Origin: Allacma fusca
Lineage: Eukaryota; Arthropoda; Collembola; Symphypleona; Sminthuridae
NCBI GenBank assembly: GCA_947179485.1
Contig: OX359246.1
Span: 57,267,632-57,331,631, forward strand
Length of the DNA stretch: 64,000 nt
Direction of reading: 5' to 3'
Both the position numbers and the translations under genes were made by a program. Under the pieces are notes generated by a model. It had not been told where the DNA came from. It made no database searches and was given only the letters and a program-made list of their open reading frames with translations. Below, piece after piece: positions 23,863 to 32,633 of the stretch (within the stretch, counting starts at the first letter, position 1; each line of letters starts with the position of its first letter).

Positions 23863-25534
23863 TCACTTCGAACCATTTTTAGACATTCCCAATTCAAAGA
23901 TTAAAATCATGCATGGCAGAATTGCCGAAATGACCTGAAATGAATAAAAACTACAGTGAGAACCATTTAATTATCCATAAATCTGAAAAGCTTTCAACGG
24001 AATACAGATATTCATTAAAATGCAGTCGCATACTGAAGGAACAGTAGCATGGTTCAGGTCGCTCATATCCCATAAAGACAGTTTCCAGTCCCATGTCACA
24101 ATCCATGTCAGAAGCTTTGAGATCTGAGTTGATAGATTATTTCAAAAACTTCACATTTAAATTTTAAACCCAAATTGTAGAATCCATAATTCAGAATAAA
24201 ATAAATTAATGCAGTGGTCTCAATATAAGGTATTCGCAGGGAATGAATAATTCCATAACGTATTAACCTAACTCTAGTCTGTTACAAGCAATATCTCAAG
24301 CATTAAGAGTTAAACTGTAGCTTAGCCAAGTAGGTACATTCAATTCATATAATTACATATCCATTACAGTCTCCATTGTAACTAAAATTCCTTATAAATG
24401 GATACCTTATACAGAGATTATACTGCATTTGAACGATTATTTTTACGAAACCTTACTTCTGCCCTCTCCGGTATTCTCTCATTAACGTTTGCAGCCAAAA
24501 GTCTTTCCTTCAGCTTATGGAACTGAGCAAAAATGGTTTTTTGAATAATTATTTTAGTCTGAAATATTAGTACATGCATGTAAATTACATTAATAGATTA
24601 AAAAATATGTCAAAGAAACCTGCTTGGTCAAATAATTTCCGAAGCAAGCCATGTATCCCACGGATACCAAACTGAATACATTCAGAGTCATGGAGGTGAC
24701 CAGAAATGGAACTGGATTATCGTTCGTTAAATAATTTAGGAATCTGAACCAATTCACTGCAGAATGGTACAGCATAGCAAGTAAATAAATCCCTGCTACT
24801 TCTGCATACAAATCCATTACCCGTTTTAGTACTACGATATCATCCTTGAATTTCTCAAAGGACTTTTGGTAGACAGCGTTGGTTTCCTTTACTGCACGTA
24901 AATAATTGTTCTCAAAAGTCATCACACATTGCTCATAAATACTCAGAATCAATATTCCGAACACTACAACGAATAAGTATGCGTACATTAGACCGGTGTT
25001 TAACACGATGCTTTCAAAACTGTCTGCATATATTGCAAGGTCAGTAGAATATATTTGTAATGTTAAATTGGATGTGACAATGCTGTTCATGTCACTTCTT
25101 ATCACGTCCACAGCAATAGCCAAAAGAATAGGTAGAAACGAGAAGGCAATTATTATGAAGCAGATTCCTGTCGCTGATTTGACTCTAACATTTGTACTCA
25201 GGTTTGTTAAAGATGACACAAAGTATTGAAAATCCTGCGTATGGAGAATGCCGGCAAGCCGAATCAAAAAGTTGGGGATGGCACTTGCTGAAATAATTAA
25301 AATGTACGTAATATGATCCGAGAGTTTCCTGCTCCCAAGTACGACTTCCAGAGATGTAATCAAATTTGGATCAAAATATATTCCAGTACAAATGCACACA
25401 ATTAATATCTGAAGTAGTTTAAAAACAATTGCAGCAATAAAACTGTAAGTTGGAGTCCAGCGATCTCTCCAAAGGGGCATGCAGCATGATAACCGACCGA
25501 TATTTAAAACCACGTTAATCAGAAAGTTATGCAT
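23863..25534 (-). CDS. Gustatory-receptor-like chemoreceptor E
   Basis: Complete four-exon chemoreceptor. Exon 1 is 25534..24620 (305 codons), exon 2 is 24522..24457 (22 codons, donor GTAAGG), exon 3 is 24123..24034 (30 codons) and exon 4 is 23934..23863 (23 codons plus TGA). Predicted length is 380 residues. The start at 25534 (MHNFLINV) was preferred to an in-frame ATG at 25603 because receptor F starts at the same residue. The C-terminal motif is altered to ILIFELGMS, so the usual Gln is Glu and the next basic residue is Gly. All other receptors in the window with a visible exon 4 keep FQLR. That may change a structurally conserved position, although the frame is intact. Closest relative is receptor F. 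Confidence 0.8.
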
Positions 25535-25620
25535 GATTCGGCAATAAAAATAAAATTTTAGTACCCTCATACACGAAGTTGAGGAAGTATATGATTTGCT
25601 CAAACCTTTCCTTAAGATGA

Positions 25621-25680
25621 ACTAAAATAGAAAATGAGGGAAACCTCTGAACTAAAATAGAAAATGAGGGAAACCTCTGA
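25621..25680. repeat. Perfect 30-bp tandem duplication
   Basis: Two exact adjacent copies of a 30-bp unit starting ACTAAAATAG, 87 bp upstream of the receptor E start codon. Receptor F has only one related ACTAGAATAG segment at the equivalent place. Confidence 0.95.
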
Positions 25681-26334
25681 ACTTTAATTTCTAATTTCAA
25701 AACTATATTATTTTAAATAACCATAATTTGTTCCAACGCTTTGACTAATCCTATTGTACTTTACCGAATGTAATCAAACAGTAGATTATCATAAGTATAT
25801 TCTGCATTGACCAAACAGTCACACATTCTATTTATAAAGACACCGTCGAATGTAATCATTATTTCCCCCACTGTAATTTGTTTTATTAGTCGCCATTTCA
25901 AAAGCCATAAACAAATATGGTATTAAATATTGAAGGATACTCTTATCTATAATAGAACTCGAACATGCACTTGTAACTCTGTAAAATGAACTAATGGGCA
26001 GCCGTTCCATTAAATTGGTAAACAGTGTTGATTCGGATCTTAATGTAAATATAATAATAAAGCGCAGTTTATTTACACACTATATGCTAACTTAACTGTT
26101 ACAAATTACTGATAGGGTTTTAGCATTAATATATTCAACGGTTGGAACGCGATCGCATCGTCGTTACAGGTGCGTATTTACTTACTATAATTAACATTCA
26201 AATTTTTCAGGAGCAAATCTCACGATTGGACTTGCGATTGGATTTGAGAATTCAATAATTTAGCTGCAGAAAGTGTCAGACGTAAGGAGTACTCTAACAT
26301 TAAATTTCTCATTACTATACTAATGCCTCGGTGT
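25681..26334. other. Upstream flank of receptor E with a conserved block
   Basis: No gene. The stretch from about 25985 to 26280 is clearly similar to 40880..41140 upstream of receptor F. It includes shared runs CTAATGGGCAGCC and AAGCGCAGTTTATTTACA, and probably contains promoter or 5' non-coding exon sequence. Confidence 0.5.
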
Positions 26335-26339
26335 AATAT

Positions 26340-26834
26340 TGTTAGGTTAAGATGAATTAAGTATGTTTTTCCATACAATTATTTAAGGATCATTTTAAAG
26401 TACAATTTAGCCTGCGAGCTAAATCATTAAAGTTTATTATTTGCTGACTGTATCCAGTCAACGGCCTTGGTAACTTCCGTTACCCATTTATCATGTATGT
26501 ATTAATTTTAGAATTAGTAATCATTAGGACTAGTGTATCTAGTCCAGAAGATTTGTAAGAATGTATTTTTAGTCTTGTTCTGGTCTTCGGATCAATCCAA
26601 TCAATCATTTAATCTTTCTTTAATTTCCCTTTCAGTTTCTTTTGATTTCACAAATAAATCAATTTTATTTTAATCTTCTCATTATTCACAGATCAGCTTC
26701 AATGGTTTAATTTATTCGTTGGCTTATCGTTTTGATTCTCACGAATAATTAATAGCGTTTCATATCTATTCAATATTCATATATTTTGACACCTGTACTT
26801 GTCTCATATTGATACACGCCAACTTAAACCAAAA
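26340..26834 (+). repeat. 5' LTR
   Basis: 495 bp starting TGTTAGGTTAAG and ending TTAAACCAAAA, identical by eye to 34807..35301. It contains an AATAAA polyadenylation signal at 26653..26658. The element's promoter must lie here, but no unambiguous TATA box was chosen. Confidence 0.95.
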
Positions 26835-27222
26835 TGGTGGCCCATGAAAACTTTATATCCCAATTCCAAACAAGACTCCCCGGGTGCGCGCTATTTTAAG
26901 AAATTGATTTGATAAAGCAGGTTTGATTAATTGTGCACATATCCCCCTTGGTTTTGAGTTTGAATATAGAAATCCAGTTTGAAGATTAAAGCAGCTGCCA
27001 GGAAGGCGCAATGAACTTAATATTGCTCACCTTCCTACTTTCGAGGTGACCTGACTAGAGGCACAAGTGAAGACGTTTCCCCATTTGTTACAAAGGTAAT
27101 TATAAGTGTACTGGATAAAAATCCCCTACCTCAGGTTTTGCAACAGTCAACCCTGTGGTTCAGAGCGGATTACTGGATTAAAGGTACGTACAAAGATTAA
27201 ATGCATTATTCCCCTATGACAT
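26835..27222 (+). other. Retrotransposon leader with primer binding site
   Basis: Untranslated leader between the 5' LTR and gag. It opens immediately with TGGTGGCCCATGAAAAC. The initial TGG would pair with the CCA end of a tRNA primer, the usual arrangement of a minus-strand primer binding site. Which tRNA is used cannot be told here. Confidence 0.6.
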
Positions 27223-28842
27223 ATGTCAGATAAGAAGCCCAAAAAAGAGATACCCTCCACATTACCCAAAACACATAGTAGACAGACTCGCTCAAATTCC
27301 CAACCTGAGCTAGATGCTCAGGCGTTGGACAGATTATTAAAGTTACGTGCAGATAAACGCAAACGAAAGCCCTCCGATCCCACCTGTGAATCTACAGCTG
27401 AGAAGTTAAAGATAATTTTACCACCGATACCTCCCCCTCTAAGTAAACTTTCGAAACCTACCCCATTTGTACTACATAGCGCCCTTGATTTTCATAGTCA
27501 GATTTTGAACGGTAAAACATTCCTAAAGACTCCCGAGCCCGATCTTTTAGGTTTTTGGGATTTTGTAGATAATATCCCGATTACACCAGGCCCTCCACCC
27601 TTCCCATTAATTCCTCCTAAGCCTTTAAAGCCTAGAAACTTTAATCCCCTTTCTTTTAATTTAAAAATCAGATTTGCCAGTAAAAATTTACGCAAGATCA
27701 TGGCTACTACGGCTACAACCACCGTGGTTGTTAACACAGCTCCCATTCATTCTATTGTGCAATTTAAAAAGTTAAGTCAGTTTGACCCCACTTGTCATGA
27801 TATCAATGATTTTGTCCTTGACATTGAACGAGTCGTCGCCCAATATTCTTGGGATTGGAAGACTCTTCAAGGTCATATGCCCAATTTATTGGTTCGTGAC
27901 CCTTATATTTGGTATCAAGCAGAGATCGCCAAACAACCCCCCACCATCACAGATATTGCGTCATTTTTCAGAGTTTTTAAGGACCGTTATGCGAAGGATC
28001 GCACGGTTTACCTTAATCAGTTAAAAACTCGCTCCCAAAAAGAAGGCGAGAGTTGTGCAAAGTTTTTATATGATATTGATTACATTTGCACACGTTACAA
28101 CCCCAGTATGTCAAATGAAGACAAAGTTGCGTGGGGCATTGAGGGACTACTCCCTCAAATGAAAGCCCAGGCCGCTGGATATAGTTACACCAGCATGGCT
28201 GCATTAGTCCGTTTTTGCGAACAAAAAGAATTCGCTGCCGTATCTGCTCCTGCTAATACGGCTGAAACCAAAATTCAAGCTCTTGAAGAAAAAATTGCGA
28301 AACTTGGCATTAGTGACGCTCCCAACGCTCAAGTAAGCTTTGCAAACAATCGTGGTAGAGGAGGTCGTGGCCGAGGCCGTGGCGCTCCATCTCACTCTAA
28401 TAATCAGGCTCAACAAGCCCACGGAAATTTTCAACCCTCTCGCGGTGGTGGAAACTTCCGTCCCAATAATCACTATAATAATAATACTCCTGGAAACCAA
28501 CCCCAAAATCGTTCCATCCAATGTTATAATTGTGGCCGTCAAGGTCACATGGCTCGAGAATGTCGATCGGGAAACGCTGCAAGGGGCTCTTACCATCAAG
28601 GTCAGGGCCCCCGGCAACAAAACTATTACCAGAATCCGAATCGATTTCAAAACAATCGACCCCCTCCCTTAATGCCTCAGAATTACAATCAGTCCAACAA
28701 CCGCCGAGGCGGTTACTCCAATCATCCCCGCTCGAACGTCCAACGTCTCGAGATTTCCCTCACCCCTCCCCAACAGCAAGCCCAAGTTCAAACCCAACAA
28801 CCACCTCAACAAGCCTATCCTTTGATAACCTTTCCTCAATAA
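27223..28842 (+). CDS. gag: Retrotransposon Gag polyprotein
   Basis: 539-residue Gag that would assemble the virus-like particle and package element RNA. Residues 1-170 are Pro/Lys-rich. About 185-345 form a capsid-like region with the Trp/Tyr-rich pattern of Gag proteins (QYSWDWKTL, IWYQAEIAK, FFRVFKDRY). About 375-520 are Gly/Arg/Asn-rich nucleocapsid with one zinc knuckle CYNCGRQGHMAREC (CX2CX4HX4C) at residues 434-447. It begins with the first ATG after the leader. Its 3' end overlaps pol, which lies in the -1 frame. The sequence GGGCCCC at 28605..28611, in phase with Gag as G GGC CCC, fits the slippery heptamer pattern. Confidence 0.93.
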   Translation: MSDKKPKKEIPSTLPKTHSRQTRSNSQPELDAQALDRLLKLRADKRKRKPSDPTCESTAEKLKIILPPIPPPLSKLSKPTPFVLHSALDFHSQILNGKTFLKTPEPDLLGFWDFVDNIPITPGPPPFPLIPPKPLKPRNFNPLSFNLKIRFASKNLRKIMATTATTTVVVNTAPIHSIVQFKKLSQFDPTCHDINDFVLDIERVVAQYSWDWKTLQGHMPNLLVRDPYIWYQAEIAKQPPTITDIASFFRVFKDRYAKDRTVYLNQLKTRSQKEGESCAKFLYDIDYICTRYNPSMSNEDKVAWGIEGLLPQMKAQAAGYSYTSMAALVRFCEQKEFAAVSAPANTAETKIQALEEKIAKLGISDAPNAQVSFANNRGRGGRGRGRGAPSHSNNQAQQAHGNFQPSRGGGNFRPNNHYNNNTPGNQPQNRSIQCYNCGRQGHMARECRSGNAARGSYHQGQGPRQQNYYQNPNRFQNNRPPPLMPQNYNQSNNRRGGYSNHPRSNVQRLEISLTPPQQQAQVQTQQPPQQAYPLITFPQ

Positions 28843-31800
28843 ATGTGTCCGACCCATCTCATTGCCCTTATGTACTCTGCTCGTTTAATGATGTAATTAT
28901 AGACGCTCTTATTGACACAGGAGCCTCTCATAATTTAATTCATACATTAAGTATCCCTCCTAATTCCATGCTCATTCCTTGCCCTCCCCGTTATATTTTA
29001 ACAGCAGATAGGAATCATTTATGTACGCGCTTTACTGTTATGTTACGTTTTCATATTGATAATGTACCATATTCAGCACAGGCTCAAGTTTTGGATATTC
29101 TCACACCCTCATTCATATTAGGTTGCACTTTCCTTTCCCAGTATAAACTTACCGTCGACGTTTATCATCACTCCCTCTTCAACTCCACACACTCTCATTA
29201 TATACGTAGGCATGCATATACAGCCCCTTGTACTTCGCATTGTGGTTGTTCTGTACCTATCAAATCTCTCTTTACTCTCCAACTTCCTCCGCGTCGTCAA
29301 TTCTATGTTCCAACTACACCCATTTTTACATCTCCATCACTTTGTTTTGTAGCAAACTCATCCATCTCCACACAGTACAATATTTTTCTTCCAGCTCTCG
29401 TCAATATGCCGCCCCGTCATGTACTTGTGTGTAACATGTCTAATAAAGTTCAGACCTTACCAGCAGGTACAACTTTAGGCACGTTAAATACATATGAGGC
29501 CGTTGCACCATTAACTCTCCCTCCCGACATTCCTACCAATGTTTCTCCACTTACTCCAGCTCAACTTCAACACATTCATATAAACTCTCACCTTACCCCT
29601 CCACAAAAATCTCAAATCATTACCCTTCTGAACAAATTTTCCTACTTATTCGCATGGTCTTTACATGATTTAAAAATCTGCACTTTTCCCCCAATGCGTA
29701 TTCGTTTATATTCTTCCACCCCCGTTCAGGCTAAGCCTTATAGACTTAGTACAGCTGAACGTGACTATCTGAAAACTGAACTTGACAAATTAATTGACGC
29801 TGGTATTCTTGTTCCCTGCGATACTTCCAACTATTCCACTCCCGTTTTTCTTGTCAAACAGAAGACAAAGTGGCGTTTAGTATGTGATTTCAAGAAATTA
29901 AATAAAATTACTGTTGATGAACTTTTCCCCCTCCCTCGTATTGATGACCTATTATTTCAATTACGTCATGCTGCTTATTTTTCCCCTTTGGATTTATTTA
30001 GTGGTTATTATCAAGCCGCTATTCACCCAGACGACCAACATTACACAGCAATCATTACAGAATTCGGTCTATATATGTACCTTCGTGTCTGTTTCGGACT
30101 TAAAAATGCTCCCGCATATTTTCAACACTTAGCTATGAAAACCTTGGGTAATCTTCGGTTTACCCATGCTGTTTCATACATTGATGATATCATTCCCTAT
30201 AGCAAAGATTTTCCTTCCCATTTAATTGCCCTCGATTTGGTTCTCACAGCCCTCTCTTTAGCTAGTTTACGCCTTAATCCAGCCAAATGTAATTTTGCCA
30301 TGCAAGAACATGCCCTTTTCGGATATTTTCTTTCCCAACAAGGTCTTTCCACAGAATCTGCCAAAGTTGCTGCGATAATGCAACAAAACCGACCCCATAA
30401 TATTGACTCCCTCCGAAAATTTTTAGGAACTATCGGCTATTATAGACGTTTTATTTCTGGTTTTGCTCAAAAAGCTGCTCCTTTACAACAATTATTAAAA
30501 AAGCATTCCCTTTATCATTGGTCCCCCGATTTTCAAAAATCCTTTGATGAATTGAAAAATGCCCTCTGTACCGCCCCTGTACTTCGTCATTATGATGAAA
30601 CAAAGCCTTGTATCTTATATACGGATGCTAGCAATGCCGGGTTAGCAGGTATACTCCATCAGGTATTCGAAGATGGAGAACACCCCATTTTTTATGTATC
30701 ACGCTCCCTCACTCCAGCTGAAAAGAACTGGAGTATAACTGAAAAAGAATGCTTAGCTGTTGTTTTTGCTGTCAAAAAGTTTCGTGAATTTCTTTATTTA
30801 CACCCTTTTACTATTGTCTCTGATCATCATGCATTATGTTATTTAAAATGCCAGAAGGATCCATCTGCCCGTCTCACTCGTATGAGTATTATTTTACAGG
30901 AGTATCGTTATGTTATTAAATATAAAAAAGGCTCCCTCCACCGCAACGTGGATGGCGTCTCCCGATGCCCCTATGCCCTTGCAACTTCCACAGATACGGA
31001 TGCGGATTTACATATCCCTGGGCTAGTTGCACTTGAATCATCCCCTTCAGTCCCTCTTATTGACCCCACTAATCTTCTTGATGCCCAAAAACTTGACCCG
31101 ACGATTTCTCGTATAATCATTAAAAAACGCTCTAAATTATTACAAAATGACGATGGAATTTATTTTATCCAATTCAACCCCCGAGCCCCCAAATTACTTC
31201 TTGTTCCTAAGGCTTTGATTCCAACCCTTTTACACAACGCACATAATCATCCCCTTTCTGGTACTTTAAATTTTAAACGAACTTTAGCCCGTATACGCCC
31301 TTACTATTGGTGGCGTGCGATGACAGCTGATACCTTTCGTCATTGTACCCAATGTGGTGATTGTCAAAGTCGCCAGCATTTGACCAAACTCCGTATGGAT
31401 AGCCTTAAACCTATTACAGTCAAGACTCCAGGCAGTACATATGCCATGGATTTACTTGGCCCGTTCCGTGAAACCATACGTGGAAACATTTACATTTTTG
31501 TCCTTACAGATTTATTCACTAAATGGGTGCATTCAGCACTTTTACCGTGCCGAGAATCATCCCATATAGCCATGCAGCTTGAATCTTTTATTCTTGCATT
31601 CCCTGGAATGTCCACGCTCATTTCCGATGGAGCTGCGGAATTTAAGTCTTCAGCAGTTTCTTCCCTTCTCCAGCGTTTTAATATTACCCATAATGTAAGC
31701 ATGCCACATCATCCCCGTTCTCATGGTTCAGTTGAGAGACTCAACCAAACCATTGCAATTATGCTTAGCAAATTTGTATCTGCTAATCAGCAAGATTGGG

Positions 31801-32513
31801 ATATTTTTACTCCCTATGTCATTGCTGCTTATAATACATCAGCCCATTCGGTAACTAAAATTTCTCCCTTCGAAGCATTTTTCGTCCGAGCTCCTCCAGC
31901 TCCTCTTCTTAATTCCATTCCCAATAATCTTATGTCCTTCCAGCAATTATCTCCCAGTAAAGTGCAAGCCTTGCATCATCGTATTTCACAACTCATCAAA
32001 AGTGCTCAAGCTCAGGCCAAAGCACGTTTTGATTCCATGTATAATGCCCTCGACTTTAAAATCGGTTCTCATGTGAGATACTTCCTTCCCCAACGCAAAA
32101 TAGGCTTATCTGACAAACTTCTTTGTCGATGGATAGGTCCCTATACTATAACTTATATAGACAAATCCAATAATGCTGACCTTGTATTAACATTTCCTTC
32201 CCATAAACTCCGTCCGGTAATAAAATGTCACCTCTCTCAACTTAAGCTTGTCAACATAGACTTGGGTGATGGTATTGTCCACCCTGAGTACATATATACG
32301 ACTGATGATCAAGATGAATTTCAAGCTTGGCAGGATTATATGCATTCTTCACCCTCCAATTCCCTCTCTCAGTCGTCCGATAGTCCGTCAACCAAAACTT
32401 CTTCTTCCAGTGCTTCTCCTAAAGTTGTTAAACCCCGTTCAAAAGTTCACCCTGTGTCTCATCCCCATCCACGTCGTTCTGCTCGCATACAAGCGCAAGT
32501 ACAACGTACTTAA
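28530..32513 (+). CDS. pol: Retrotransposon Pol polyprotein (PR-RT-RNaseH-IN)
   Basis: Open frame of 1327 codons in the -1 frame relative to gag, probably reached by ribosomal frameshifting, so its first codons need not be a true start. Aspartic protease active site DTGAS is at residues 129-133. Reverse transcriptase catalytic YIDD is at 550-553. RNase H has its DAS aspartate near 699. Integrase follows: zinc-binding HHCC with CTQC at 939-942, then the D974, D1033, E1069 triad with the canonical 35-residue spacing between the last two. A GPY/F-like segment (WIGPYTI) and KCHLSQLKL follow. No chromodomain was seen. The Ser/Pro-rich tail ends with basic residues. No stop interrupts any domain, so the enzyme set appears competent. 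Confidence 0.94.
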   Translation: MWPSRSHGSRMSIGKRCKGLLPSRSGPPATKLLPESESISKQSTPSLNASELQSVQQPPRRLLQSSPLERPTSRDFPHPSPTASPSSNPTTTSTSLSFDNLSSINVSDPSHCPYVLCSFNDVIIDALIDTGASHNLIHTLSIPPNSMLIPCPPRYILTADRNHLCTRFTVMLRFHIDNVPYSAQAQVLDILTPSFILGCTFLSQYKLTVDVYHHSLFNSTHSHYIRRHAYTAPCTSHCGCSVPIKSLFTLQLPPRRQFYVPTTPIFTSPSLCFVANSSISTQYNIFLPALVNMPPRHVLVCNMSNKVQTLPAGTTLGTLNTYEAVAPLTLPPDIPTNVSPLTPAQLQHIHINSHLTPPQKSQIITLLNKFSYLFAWSLHDLKICTFPPMRIRLYSSTPVQAKPYRLSTAERDYLKTELDKLIDAGILVPCDTSNYSTPVFLVKQKTKWRLVCDFKKLNKITVDELFPLPRIDDLLFQLRHAAYFSPLDLFSGYYQAAIHPDDQHYTAIITEFGLYMYLRVCFGLKNAPAYFQHLAMKTLGNLRFTHAVSYIDDIIPYSKDFPSHLIALDLVLTALSLASLRLNPAKCNFAMQEHALFGYFLSQQGLSTESAKVAAIMQQNRPHNIDSLRKFLGTIGYYRRFISGFAQKAAPLQQLLKKHSLYHWSPDFQKSFDELKNALCTAPVLRHYDETKPCILYTDASNAGLAGILHQVFEDGEHPIFYVSRSLTPAEKNWSITEKECLAVVFAVKKFREFLYLHPFTIVSDHHALCYLKCQKDPSARLTRMSIILQEYRYVIKYKKGSLHRNVDGVSRCPYALATSTDTDADLHIPGLVALESSPSVPLIDPTNLLDAQKLDPTISRIIIKKRSKLLQNDDGIYFIQFNPRAPKLLLVPKALIPTLLHNAHNHPLSGTLNFKRTLARIRPYYWWRAMTADTFRHCTQCGDCQSRQHLTKLRMDSLKPITVKTPGSTYAMDLLGPFRETIRGNIYIFVLTDLFTKWVHSALLPCRESSHIAMQLESFILAFPGMSTLISDGAAEFKSSAVSSLLQRFNITHNVSMPHHPRSHGSVERLNQTIAIMLSKFVSANQQDWDIFTPYVIAAYNTSAHSVTKISPFEAFFVRAPPAPLLNSIPNNLMSFQQLSPSKVQALHHRISQLIKSAQAQAKARFDSMYNALDFKIGSHVRYFLPQRKIGLSDKLLCRWIGPYTITYIDKSNNADLVLTFPSHKLRPVIKCHLSQLKLVNIDLGDGIVHPEYIYTTDDQDEFQAWQDYMHSSPSNSLSQSSDSPSTKTSSSSASPKVVKPRSKVHPVSHPHPRRSARIQAQVQRT

Positions 32514-32633
32514 CTACACCAATTTTTTTTCCTCTCTCATCCGTCACTCATTGTGTCTTCGGAGTTTTTCTTTGCAATTTGTTTCAGTTATTTCCCAGTG
32601 CTGTTCCAATTTCCTCCATAAACCCCCGTTTTT

